A stretch of DNA of 58,080 bases from Microthrixaceae bacterium (GTDB taxonomy: Bacteria > Actinomycetota > Acidimicrobiia > Acidimicrobiales > Acidimicrobilacustridaceae), in NCBI GenBank assembly GCA_947455015.1, contig CANGMY010000002.1, forward strand, positions 1 through 58,080. The letters run 5' to 3'. The position numbers were made by a program, and so were the translations under genes. Under the pieces are notes generated by a model. It worked only from the letters and a program-made list of their open reading frames with translations, did no database searches and was not told where the DNA came from. The number at the start of each line of letters is the position of its first letter. Positions within the stretch are counted from its first letter, which is position 1. Shown in pieces: positions 8,585 to 17,088 of this stretch.

Positions 8585-9733
8585 ATGGCGGATCGTGACA
8601 GCTCCGGTCGAAAGATTCTGGGGAAGTCCTCAGACGGCGGTTCCCCAGTTGTGGCTCCAACGAGTGGCCTCTCGAAGCGCCCCGTTCTTGGGCGCAGTGG
8701 GCGAGCCCCCTCCATTGGGGGATCAGGCGATGGCGCTGGTGCAGCTCCGAGTCTTTCGACTGGAGATACAGGGCGACAAACAGGCTCACGGCGACGGCGT
8801 CCAAAGGTGCGGACAATTGTTGTGCTGCTCCTGGCCCTCATCGTTCTCGTCCCGCTTGGAACCTTCGCTTTCGGCTGGTGGAAGTTTTCGAAAATTCCAA
8901 CCGTCAATGTTTCAACGGTCTTGTCGCCTCGAGGATCGCGATCGGGAACGAACTACCTCATCGTTGGAACCGATTCACGAGCAGGGATTGATGCAAATGA
9001 TCCGAACTCCGGGGCGTTCCTTTCGGGCGAAGTTTCCGGAGCTCGAACCGACACGATCATGGTTCTGCACATCGACGGTTCGACGACACAACTGGCGTCT
9101 GTGCCTCGAGATCTTTGGGTCACCGACCCTGCGACTGGACAAAAAGGTCGAATCAACTCCACCTTCGCCTCGGGTCCGAGCAATTTGATCAAGGCAGTCG
9201 AGTCACTCGGAATTCCGGTTGATCAGTATTTGGAAATCAATTTCGTGAGTTTCGGACATCTTGTGGATGCTGTCGGCGGCATCACAATTGATTTTCCCGC
9301 TCCAGCGAAAGACGATCACTCCGGTCTCTCTATTGCGACGGCCGGTCCGAATCATCTCAACGGAACGGAAGCATTGGCCTACGTTCGCAGTCGGTATTAC
9401 ACCGAACTTGTTGATGGAAAATGGCGCGTCGACGGAACGGCAGACATTGGTCGAACCGAACGACAGCGTTCATTCCTGACGGCGCTCATGCAGAAGGTGA
9501 GTAGCGAGAGAAATCCGTTTCACCTCTTTGCGCTTCCGGGATCACTTGGTTCAGGAATGAAGCGTGGCTCTACGTTCTCGTATCTCGACGCAATTGGTTT
9601 GGCTTGGACGATGAAAGACGCTTCCCCAGAACCGGTGGCGTTGCCGGTAACACCAAGAAGGACATCAGGTGGCGCCGATGTCCTCGAATTACAGCCAGAA
9701 GCAACGACGGTGATTCAAGGCCTTGCTCGTTAG
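8585..9733 (+). CDS. LytR-CpsA-Psr (LCP) family cell-wall ligase
   Basis: Product of 382 aa. A low-complexity cytoplasmic N-terminus rich in Gly/Ser/Arg (1-75) is followed by one membrane helix (about 77-97) and an extracellular LCP domain. Seen in order: LIVGTDSRAG, GARTDTIMVLHID, ASVPRDLWV, the GRINS motif, VDAVGGITIDF, LNGTEALAYVRSR and GRTERQRSFLTALM. These cover the Asp and Arg residues that bind polyprenyl-pyrophosphate-linked glycans. LCP enzymes attach secondary polymers to peptidoglycan. A Shine-Dalgarno AAGGA (8575-8579) supports ATG 8585, and TACGCT at 8545-8550 could be the -10. Confidence 0.93.
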   Translation: MADRDSSGRKILGKSSDGGSPVVAPTSGLSKRPVLGRSGRAPSIGGSGDGAGAAPSLSTGDTGRQTGSRRRRPKVRTIVVLLLALIVLVPLGTFAFGWWKFSKIPTVNVSTVLSPRGSRSGTNYLIVGTDSRAGIDANDPNSGAFLSGEVSGARTDTIMVLHIDGSTTQLASVPRDLWVTDPATGQKGRINSTFASGPSNLIKAVESLGIPVDQYLEINFVSFGHLVDAVGGITIDFPAPAKDDHSGLSIATAGPNHLNGTEALAYVRSRYYTELVDGKWRVDGTADIGRTERQRSFLTALMQKVSSERNPFHLFALPGSLGSGMKRGSTFSYLDAIGLAWTMKDASPEPVALPVTPRRTSGGADVLELQPEATTVIQGLAR

Positions 9734-9754
9734 TGACGAGTGCACGAATCGTCA
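9734..9754. terminator. Weak bidirectional hairpin between convergent genes
   Basis: TGACGA (9734-9739) pairs with TCGTCA (9749-9754) across a nine-base loop, between the LCP stop and the convergent stop of the next gene, into which it slightly runs. There is no T-tract. It may help termination in both directions. Confidence 0.25.
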
Positions 9755-10351
9755 GTCGGAGATGACGAGCAAGACGTGATCGGGTTTGGTCGCCGCTGAT
9801 TCGAACACTTCGAATGCGTTTTCAACTAAGCCGACAAGCTCAGGGTGCTTGCGGAATTGTCGCGGATCGAGCTTCCTCATTCGATCAAGCGCTCCGTTGA
9901 TGTCATCGATATCGAGCCACCCTTTGTGTCCCCATCCGAATCGAACAAGAAGGCGATCGAGGGCTGCGGAACTGAGGTGCCGTTCGGCGAGCGTCAGTAG
10001 TTCCCGGCCTCGAGCTAAACGTCGAGACTCAGTAGCGTGCCAACCCAGATGCGGAAGCCCGCGACGAAGCGCGTCGGGAGCCTGGATTGATCGAGTAGGT
10101 GTGAGCCAAGGTGCCATCAAGACTCGATACCAATCGACCAAGTACGTGTCCTCGCATGCCCGATACCAATCGTCGGGAGAGGAAACCACGAGTGACGCCA
10201 AGTAAGAGTGGACGACTGGATCGACGCCGTCCCAAATCTGTACAGCGCGATCTCGAAGCGCAACGAGACCTTCGGATCCCTGGAGACGCTCTTCGAAGTC
10301 GTGGTGAAAAGCGATGGAGTCGAGCATCCATGACTGGCCCGTTACTGCCAT
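9752..10351 (-). CDS. Hypothetical protein, 199 aa
   Basis: I do not recognise this protein. It is soluble and mostly helical by composition, rich in Trp, Arg and Asp, with no signal peptide, membrane helix or Cys cluster. Repeated short features are DDWYRACEDTYLVDWYRVLM in the middle and a C-terminal segment with WGHKGWLDIDDINGALDRM. It starts at ATG 10351 behind a good Shine-Dalgarno (AAGGAG, seven bases away). It stands alone between the LCP gene and the J-domain gene, both of which have other likely partners. Confidence 0.7.
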   Translation of the reverse strand: MAVTGQSWMLDSIAFHHDFEERLQGSEGLVALRDRAVQIWDGVDPVVHSYLASLVVSSPDDWYRACEDTYLVDWYRVLMAPWLTPTRSIQAPDALRRGLPHLGWHATESRRLARGRELLTLAERHLSSAALDRLLVRFGWGHKGWLDIDDINGALDRMRKLDPRQFRKHPELVGLVENAFEVFESAATKPDHVLLVISD

Positions 10352-10419
10352 TCGCTGATCTCCTTCGCTACTTGTCGGGCGGCCATTTTCGCGGCGGGCG
10401 GACCTCGGAGCGCGGATGC

Positions 10420-10992
10420 TTAGGTCGGCGTAAGCAGTTGTTCCACAAGCGCATCGAGAACAGGGAGGATCGCAGGTGTCGGCTCGGCCTCAATCGACTC
10501 CATTTCGCAAAACACATCTGTGCCATGAGCGCGGCCTTGGAGAGTCATCAGAACCGAGCAGGAGGGGCCGCCTTCGAAACGGACAATGACCTCAAGAAGT
10601 CCAAGGGTGCGATCGACATGACCAATACCCCCCAGACCAGCAGCAGCTTCGAGGAGGCGTTGATAGGCCTCGTCGGGTGGCGCTTCTATCCAGATGGTGT
10701 CGCCGTCATGCTCAGAGGCGATGGAAGAACTTGCGGAAGAAAGCGGGGGAGAGTGAATCGTCCTCGCGTTGGTCGGAACCCGACCCTCGGGTGAGGTGCG
10801 TAGCGATGCGACGATGACTGCGTACGCCTCGGTGAGTAAAGACGGATCCACGGTGCCGGCGGTGCTGTCGCCGATCGCGGACACCACATCCGGATGGTGG
10901 ATCCGCATGAGGTCATGGAACGCGATCTGTACATCCTTCTCTGTACTTCCGCTTGCAACCCCTAAGACGTTGCAGGCATCACCGAGATCCAT
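10420..10992 (-). CDS. J-domain protein (DnaJ-like co-chaperone)
   Basis: Product of 190 aa. Residues 1-60 form a J-domain: DACNVLGVASGSTEKDVQIAF, then RIHHPDVV with the HPD tripeptide at 33-35 needed to stimulate DnaK. The remaining 130 residues have no Gly/Phe linker or zinc-finger module, so this is a type III J-protein with its own C-terminal domain (SIEAEPTPAILPVLDALVEQL at the end). The start lies three bases after the stop of the M18 aminopeptidase gene, so the two form an operon. Which client it delivers to DnaK cannot be seen. Confidence 0.8.
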   Translation of the reverse strand: MDLGDACNVLGVASGSTEKDVQIAFHDLMRIHHPDVVSAIGDSTAGTVDPSLLTEAYAVIVASLRTSPEGRVPTNARTIHSPPLSSASSSIASEHDGDTIWIEAPPDEAYQRLLEAAAGLGGIGHVDRTLGLLEVIVRFEGGPSCSVLMTLQGRAHGTDVFCEMESIEAEPTPAILPVLDALVEQLLTPT

Positions 10993-10995
10993 TGA

Positions 10996-12309
10996 TCAGA
11001 GAGCGCCTTCGGGGCGTGACAAGAACGATGCAAGAAGCAGCGCGAACCGATGCGGATCGACGACTCCAGTGACTTCACGAGCAGAATGCATTGAAAGTTG
11101 TGCGACACCGACATCGACCGTCGTGATGCCGAGGCGCGCTGCTGTGACCGGTCCAATTGTGGATCCACACGGGATGTCGTTGCGCGAGACAAACGTTTGC
11201 GTTGGGATCTGAGACTGTTCGGCCAACGCGAGAATGTGCGCAGCACCGGGTGCGTCGGTTCCGTACCGGGCATCGGCGTTCCATTTAAGAACGGGGCCGC
11301 CATCGAGAAGCACGTGATGATTGGGCTCGTGACGCTCGGGCCAATTGGGATGGGTCGCATGAGCGCCATCGGCAGAGATGCATATCGACGAAGCGAGAGA
11401 GGCGAACCACTCGTCTCGCGAACATCCTGATGCAAGAGAGATTCGCTCGAGAACGGTCGGCAGCAACTGACTCGCAGCGCCGGTCGCTGTTTGGCTCCCT
11501 ACTTCTTCGTGGTCGAAGAGGCAGAGGACCGGAACGGTAGAAGCGTCTGGAGAGGAGTCAAGGAGAGCGACGAGTCCGGCGTGACAAGAAAGGAGATTGT
11601 CGAGCCGCGCTGAGGCAAAGAGGGACTGGTCGACGCCGAGACGAGTTGGGGGAGTGAGGTCATGTGCCATGAGGTCCCAGGTCAGCAGCGAGTCAGGTGA
11701 GAGCTCGAGTTGCTCGCTCAGCCAAGTCCGAAATGTCGGCACGGTATGAGGTGACGAACTCCAAACCGGTTGAAGGTGGCGTTGTGGGTCGAGTCGGAGG
11801 CCCTCGGAGTTAATGGATCGATCGAGATGGATGGCCAACTGCGGAACCCGAAGAAGTGGATCATCGCAGCGGAAGAGAACGTCGTGGGTGGAGCCATCGG
11901 CGGCGCGAACTCCGACCCGACCGGACAGACCGAGGTCACGATCGAGCCAAGAATTGAGCAGGACGCCGCCGTAGATCTCGACGCCGAGCTGAGCCATCCC
12001 CGCCGATTGATGGTCGGGGCGAGGTCGGAGACGGAGATTGGGCGAATCAGTGTGGGCGCCGATGATCCGAAAGCCGCAGCGGGTGTCAGCTGCGCCAGAG
12101 GTCGACCAGGCAATGAGGGCACCGCCTCGCCGCAGAACGTATCGACCGGGCTGCGTGGGCCAGGGCGCCGCTTCGTCAACAAGGGTGAAGCCTTCCGCAA
12201 CAAGGCGATTGGAGGTCTCCGCCACGGCGTGGAAGGGCGATGGCGAGGCCGTTATGTAGGCGGCGAGGTCATCGAGGTGTGAGTTGGGGGTGAGGGCATG
12301 GCGGTCCAC
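10996..12309 (-). CDS. M18 family aminopeptidase
   Basis: About 437 aa, a di-zinc cytosolic aminopeptidase (aspartyl aminopeptidase/ApeB type). Metal and catalytic motifs are visible: FRIIGAHTDSPNLRLRP near residue 86, ARLDNL with the bridging Asp, LCLFDHEEVGSQT near 266, DGAHATHPNW, LDGGPVLKWNADARY and a C-terminal MHSAREVTG. Length matches the family. The ORF could start at GTG 12321, but GTG 12309 sits eight bases after TAGTGT and fits the leaderless pattern of this genome. It is followed at three bases by the J-domain gene. Confidence 0.92.
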   Translation of the reverse strand: MDRHALTPNSHLDDLAAYITASPSPFHAVAETSNRLVAEGFTLVDEAAPWPTQPGRYVLRRGGALIAWSTSGAADTRCGFRIIGAHTDSPNLRLRPRPDHQSAGMAQLGVEIYGGVLLNSWLDRDLGLSGRVGVRAADGSTHDVLFRCDDPLLRVPQLAIHLDRSINSEGLRLDPQRHLQPVWSSSPHTVPTFRTWLSEQLELSPDSLLTWDLMAHDLTPPTRLGVDQSLFASARLDNLLSCHAGLVALLDSSPDASTVPVLCLFDHEEVGSQTATGAASQLLPTVLERISLASGCSRDEWFASLASSICISADGAHATHPNWPERHEPNHHVLLDGGPVLKWNADARYGTDAPGAAHILALAEQSQIPTQTFVSRNDIPCGSTIGPVTAARLGITTVDVGVAQLSMHSAREVTGVVDPHRFALLLASFLSRPEGAL

Positions 12310-12317
12310 AGCGCCAG

Positions 12318-12323
12318 ACACTA
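12318..12323 (-). promoter_or_regulatory. Leaderless-type -10 (TAGTGT, 8 bases before GTG 12309)
   Basis: TAGTGT on the minus strand overlaps the alternative GTG at 12321, which would make that start untranscribed. This favours GTG 12309 for the M18 gene. Confidence 0.4.
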
Positions 12324-12400
12324 TCGGTGGGGTGGAAACTCAGTCCCGCTACCAATCTGCACTCGGCCGCCCGACCGGAGGATGGCAGCCTCTGGCTGTG

Positions 12401-12406
12401 TACAAT
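12401..12406 (+). promoter_or_regulatory. Probable -10 of the gltBD promoter (TACAAT)
   Basis: TACAAT is the best -10 match in the 12322-12513 intergenic region and implies a leader of about 100 bases for gltB. No convincing -35 is seen at 17 bases. Confidence 0.45.
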
Positions 12407-12465
12407 TTGACCTCCGCTCCGGGGCCAGCGTCGTCCCCATCGTGAGCGTGTCATCCCCCCAGGTC

Positions 12466-12482
12466 CCGCCTTTCCGAGGCGG
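12466..12482 (+). promoter_or_regulatory. Hairpin in the gltB 5' leader
   Basis: CCGCCT (12466-12471) pairs perfectly with AGGCGG (12477-12482) around the loop TTCCG, 20 bases ahead of the gltB Shine-Dalgarno. There is no T-tract, so it is not a standard terminator. It may be part of a structured leader; I could not match it to a known riboswitch. Confidence 0.35.
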
Positions 12483-12513
12483 ATCTGCCGATCCACGCAA
12501 CGCAGGAAGACGC

Positions 12514-15500
12514 ATGTCAACTCTCAGCCCATCTGGGCTCCCCAGCGCACAGGGTCTCTACGACCCCCGTTTCGAACACGACGCCTGCGGCGTCAACTTT
12601 GTCGTCCACATGAAGGGACAACGCAGCCACCAGATTGTCCGTCATGGACTTGGGGCGCTTTGCAACATGGATCACCGCGGAGCCGCTGGCGCCGAGGTGA
12701 ACACAGGTGACGGTGCGGGCATCCTCATCCAGATCCCCGACGCATTCTTTCGCTCGGTATTGCCGTTCGATCTTCCCGAGGAAGGTCACTACGCAACTGG
12801 ATTGGCGTTTCTTCCGGCCGACGTTGTGGCGTCCGCATCGGCCCGAGCCGCGATCGAAACGATCTTCATCGAAGAGGGTCTTTCGATTCTTGGCTGGCGC
12901 GAGGTTCCCGTTGACGATTCCATGATTGGCTCGCAAGCCAAGAGCGTGGAGCCGTCGTTTTTCCAACCGTTCGTCGTGGGGGAAGGACTTCACGGCCTTT
13001 CGCTTGATCGTCACGTGTACTTGGCCCGCAAGCGTTCCGAGAAAGAACTCGGAACGGTGTCACAAGGTGGGGTCTATTTCCCATCGCTGTCGAGTCGCAC
13101 GTTTGTCTACAAAGGCATGCTCACCACGACGCAGCTCGGTGAGTTCTTCACCGACTTGAGCGATCCGAGAGTTGAATCAGCACTCGCTCTCGTTCACTCA
13201 CGGTTCTCGACGAACACGTTCCCGTCCTGGCCGTTGGCTCATCCGTTTCGATTTATCGCTCATAACGGCGAAATCAACACTGTCCAAGGCAACCGCAACT
13301 GGATGCGAGCGCGTGAGGCGCTTCTCAGTTCTGACCTTCTCCCCGGCGACCTCGATCGCATCTTCCCGATTTGTTCAGAGGGGGCTTCCGATTCGGCAAC
13401 GTTTGATGAAGTTTTGGAACTCCTGCATATGGGCGGCTACGACCTTCCGCATGCTGTGCTGATGATGGTTCCTGAGGCTTGGGAGCATCAGCCTTCGATG
13501 CCTCGCTCCAAGCGTGACTTCTACCGCTACCACGCATCCCTTATGGAGCCGTGGGACGGACCGGCCTCTATTGCGTTCACCGATGGCACGGTGATCGGTG
13601 CAGTCCTCGACCGCAACGGCCTTCGGCCTTCGCGCTATTGGGTGACGGCCGATGATCTCGTGATCATGGCTTCAGAAGTTGGCGTCATCGATGTCGATCC
13701 AGCTCGCGTTGTTCAGAAGGGTCGACTTCAACCCGGACGCATGTTCCTCGTCGATACGGCTCAGGGCCGAATCATTGACGACGAAGAAATCAAGAACCAT
13801 CTTGCTGAGAGCCACCCGTACGGCGATTGGTTAGCTGCGAATCAACTTGAACTGCAGTCGCTTGCGTCGCAACCTCACACGCTTATTTCGCACGATGCAG
13901 TTGTGAAGCGTCAACAGCTCTTTGGTTATACGAACGAAGAGATGAAGCTCATCCTCGAGCCGATGGCCAAAAATGGCCTCGAACCGATTGGTTCGATGGG
14001 AACCGATACCCCAATCGCAATCCTCTCATCGCGCTCGCGCCTGCTATTCGACTACTTCGCCCAGTTGTTCGCCCAAGTGACGAATCCTCCGCTCGATGCG
14101 ATTCGCGAGGAACTTGTTACGGCGGTGAGCGGAACGCTCGGCCCCGAAGGAAACCTCCTCAACCCGCAACCGTCGTCGTGTCGTCAGATCGTTATCGATC
14201 GACCGATCCTCGACAACGATGAATTGCGCACCCTCGTGCACATTGCCGATCACGAAGGCGCATCAGATTTTCGCACTGTTGTCATTCCTTGCCTTTACCC
14301 AGTCGCTGCTGGGGGAGAGGGACTTGCGAAAGCTCTCGAGAACGTCCGTCGACTCGCCTCGGATGCGATCGAGGCGGGCGCAACGATGCTCGTGCTCTCT
14401 GATCGCGGCGCCGATGCCGAGATGGCGCCGATCCCGTCGTTGTTGTTCACAAGTGCTGTCCATCATCATCTGATTCGCAAGAAGACTCGTACCCGTGTCG
14501 GACTCGTTGTCGAGGCTGGTGATGCCCGAGAGGTGCACCACATGTGCCTGCTCATCGGATACGGCGCCGCCGCGATCAATCCATACCTCGCGTTCGAGAC
14601 GATCGAAGATCTCATTGCCGAGAGTCGCTCAGAACTGCACGACCCGATCAAGGCGATCGGCAACTACATCAAGTCATCGAGCAAAGGCGTACTTAAGGTC
14701 ATGTCCAAGATGGGCATTTCCACGGTTGCGTCCTACACCGGTGCACAAATCTTCGAAGCCGTTGGCTTGTCGCATGAGCTTGTCGACGAATATTTCAGTG
14801 GAACAGTGAGTCGTCTAGGCGGTATTGGTCTCGATGAGATTGCCGCCGAGGTTGCTGTTCGTCATCGCCTTGCGAACCCCGCTAACCCAACGCAGCGCGC
14901 CCATCGTTCCCTCGAAGTTGGTGGGGAGTATCAGTGGCGTCGCGAAGGGGAGTACCACCTCTTCAATCCTGAGACCGTTTACAAACTCCAACATTCGACG
15001 CGTTCCGGTCGCTACGACGTGTTCAAGGAGTACACCTCGAGTGTTGATGATCAATCGAAAAACCTCGCCACGTTGCGCGGGCTTTTCGATCTTCGAATCG
15101 GCGCTCGTCCTGCGTTGTCGATTGACGAGGTCGAACCGGTCTCAGAGATCGTGAAGCGGTTCTCCACTGGAGCAATGTCCTACGGCTCAATCTCTGCCGA
15201 GGCACATGAGAACCTCGCTATCGCCATGAACCGACTTGGTGGCAAGTCCAACACTGGCGAAGGCGGAGAAGACGCCGAGCGTTTCATTCCACTTCCCAAC
15301 GGCGATTCTCGCCGCTCTGCAATCAAGCAGGTTGCATCGGGTCGTTTCGGAGTCACCAGCGAATACCTCGTGAACGCTGATGATCTCCAGATCAAGATGG
15401 CGCAGGGAGCCAAGCCCGGCGAAGGCGGTCAGCTTCCGGGTCACAAGGTGTATCCGTGGGTGGCGAAGACGCGTCACTCAACTCCAGGCGTTGGGCTTAT

Positions 15501-17076
15501 TTCACCACCGCCCCATCACGACATTTATTCGATCGAGGATTTGGCTCAGCTCATCCACGATCTCAAGAACGCGAACAACGAAGCCCGAGTTCACGTCAAG
15601 CTTGTTTCCGAGGTTGGCGTCGGCACAGTTGCAGCTGGCGTTTCCAAGGCCCATGCCGATGTTGTCTTGATTTCTGGACACGACGGTGGCACCGGAGCCT
15701 CGCCGCTGACGTCACTCAAGCATGCAGGAGCTCCATGGGAGCTTGGCCTCGCAGAGACACAGCAGACGCTGTTGCTGAACAACCTTCGTGATCGCATCGT
15801 CGTGCAGGTTGATGGTCAGCTCAAGACCGGTCGCGATGTTGTTATCGCCGCGCTGCTTGGTGCGGAAGAGTTCGGATTTGCTACCGCCCCACTTGTGGTT
15901 TCAGGTTGCATCATGATGCGCGTTTGTCATCTCGACACCTGTCCTGTTGGCGTCGCGACACAGAATCCTGAGCTTCGTGCAAGGTTCTCAGGTAAGCCCG
16001 AGTTTGTTGTGAACTTCTTCGAGTTCATTGCCGAGGAAGTACGTGAGATCCTCGCGTCGCTTGGCTTCCGCACACTCGACGAGGCAATTGGCCAGGTTGA
16101 GTTCATCGACGCAAAGCAGGCCGTCGAGCATTGGAAGGCCTCTGGTCTCGATCTCTCTCCAATCCTGCATGTGCCTGAACTCGCCGAAGGGGCGAGTCGC
16201 CGATGCATCTCGACGCAGGACCATGGCCTCGACCTCGCCCTCGACAATGAGTTGATTCGACAAGCAGCGCCCGCACTCGAACGTCGTGAACGAGTCGAGA
16301 TTGCTTCTCCCATTCGCAACGTCAACCGGACGGTCGGCACGATGCTCGGGGCTGAACTGACACGTCGTTTCGGTGGGGAAGGTCTTCCCGACGACACAAT
16401 CACGATCGCTTTCGAGGGATCGGCCGGACAGAGTTTCGGAGCGTTCCTGCCAAAGGGCATCACCCTTCGACTCGAAGGTGACGCAAACGATTACACCGGC
16501 AAGGGCCTCTCAGGCGGCCGCATCGTTGTGCGGCCATCGAAGAGCGCGTCATTTGCCGCCGAAGACAACATCATCGCTGGAAACGTTGTCCTCTACGGAG
16601 CGACGCAGGGCGAAATGTTCCTGCGTGGAATCGTCGGCGAGCGCTTCTGCGTTCGTAACAGTGGCGCCACCGCAGTCGTAGAGGGCGTTGGCGACCATGG
16701 CTGTGAGTACATGACCGGCGGTCGTGTCGTGGTGCTCGGTCCGACGGGCCGCAACTTCGGAGCCGGCATGTCCGGAGGCGTTGCATTCGTCTACGACCCC
16801 GACAACACCTTCCTCCTTCGAGTCAATCCCGAAATGATTGATCTCGACCGACCAGATAGCGACGACCTCGAGTGGTTGCGAGACCGTGTCGAGAAGCATC
16901 GCCACGAGACTGGTTCGGTTGTGGCCGAATCGATGCTCGCCAACTGGGTCGAAGATGGTTCAAAGTTCGTCAAGGTCATGCCGAAGGATTTCAAGCGAGT
17001 ACTCGAAGCAGAGCGCAAAGCGCTCGCAGAGGGCACGGATCCCATCGATGCGGTTATGGCCGCAGCGCGAGGGTGA
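12514..17076 (+). CDS. gltB: Glutamate synthase (GOGAT) large subunit
   Basis: Product of 1520 aa, the normal length. It takes the amide of glutamine to 2-oxoglutarate, making two glutamates. The class II amidotransferase nucleophile is Cys25 in FEHDACGV, probably exposed by removal of a propeptide. FMN-domain motifs include FGVTSEYLVNADDLQIKMAQ and GGTGASPLTSLKHAG. The 3Fe-4S cysteines are in CIMMRVCHLDTCPVG near residue 1132, and the C-terminal beta-helix domain has the Gly-rich pattern ending AGMSGGVAFVYD. ATG 12514 with Shine-Dalgarno GCAGGAAG (12502-12509) is preferred; the in-frame extension to 12298 runs across the intergenic region. gltD follows at 12 bases. Confidence 0.97.
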   Translation: MSTLSPSGLPSAQGLYDPRFEHDACGVNFVVHMKGQRSHQIVRHGLGALCNMDHRGAAGAEVNTGDGAGILIQIPDAFFRSVLPFDLPEEGHYATGLAFLPADVVASASARAAIETIFIEEGLSILGWREVPVDDSMIGSQAKSVEPSFFQPFVVGEGLHGLSLDRHVYLARKRSEKELGTVSQGGVYFPSLSSRTFVYKGMLTTTQLGEFFTDLSDPRVESALALVHSRFSTNTFPSWPLAHPFRFIAHNGEINTVQGNRNWMRAREALLSSDLLPGDLDRIFPICSEGASDSATFDEVLELLHMGGYDLPHAVLMMVPEAWEHQPSMPRSKRDFYRYHASLMEPWDGPASIAFTDGTVIGAVLDRNGLRPSRYWVTADDLVIMASEVGVIDVDPARVVQKGRLQPGRMFLVDTAQGRIIDDEEIKNHLAESHPYGDWLAANQLELQSLASQPHTLISHDAVVKRQQLFGYTNEEMKLILEPMAKNGLEPIGSMGTDTPIAILSSRSRLLFDYFAQLFAQVTNPPLDAIREELVTAVSGTLGPEGNLLNPQPSSCRQIVIDRPILDNDELRTLVHIADHEGASDFRTVVIPCLYPVAAGGEGLAKALENVRRLASDAIEAGATMLVLSDRGADAEMAPIPSLLFTSAVHHHLIRKKTRTRVGLVVEAGDAREVHHMCLLIGYGAAAINPYLAFETIEDLIAESRSELHDPIKAIGNYIKSSSKGVLKVMSKMGISTVASYTGAQIFEAVGLSHELVDEYFSGTVSRLGGIGLDEIAAEVAVRHRLANPANPTQRAHRSLEVGGEYQWRREGEYHLFNPETVYKLQHSTRSGRYDVFKEYTSSVDDQSKNLATLRGLFDLRIGARPALSIDEVEPVSEIVKRFSTGAMSYGSISAEAHENLAIAMNRLGGKSNTGEGGEDAERFIPLPNGDSRRSAIKQVASGRFGVTSEYLVNADDLQIKMAQGAKPGEGGQLPGHKVYPWVAKTRHSTPGVGLISPPPHHDIYSIEDLAQLIHDLKNANNEARVHVKLVSEVGVGTVAAGVSKAHADVVLISGHDGGTGASPLTSLKHAGAPWELGLAETQQTLLLNNLRDRIVVQVDGQLKTGRDVVIAALLGAEEFGFATAPLVVSGCIMMRVCHLDTCPVGVATQNPELRARFSGKPEFVVNFFEFIAEEVREILASLGFRTLDEAIGQVEFIDAKQAVEHWKASGLDLSPILHVPELAEGASRRCISTQDHGLDLALDNELIRQAAPALERRERVEIASPIRNVNRTVGTMLGAELTRRFGGEGLPDDTITIAFEGSAGQSFGAFLPKGITLRLEGDANDYTGKGLSGGRIVVRPSKSASFAAEDNIIAGNVVLYGATQGEMFLRGIVGERFCVRNSGATAVVEGVGDHGCEYMTGGRVVVLGPTGRNFGAGMSGGVAFVYDPDNTFLLRVNPEMIDLDRPDSDDLEWLRDRVEKHRHETGSVVAESMLANWVEDGSKFVKVMPKDFKRVLEAERKALAEGTDPIDAVMAAARG

Positions 17077-17088
17077 GAGGACAACGTC

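Noticed and set aside
12298..12513. 72-codon N-terminal extension of gltB
   Set aside because: It crosses the intergenic region and promoter; ATG 12514 has a Shine-Dalgarno and puts the catalytic Cys at the usual position.
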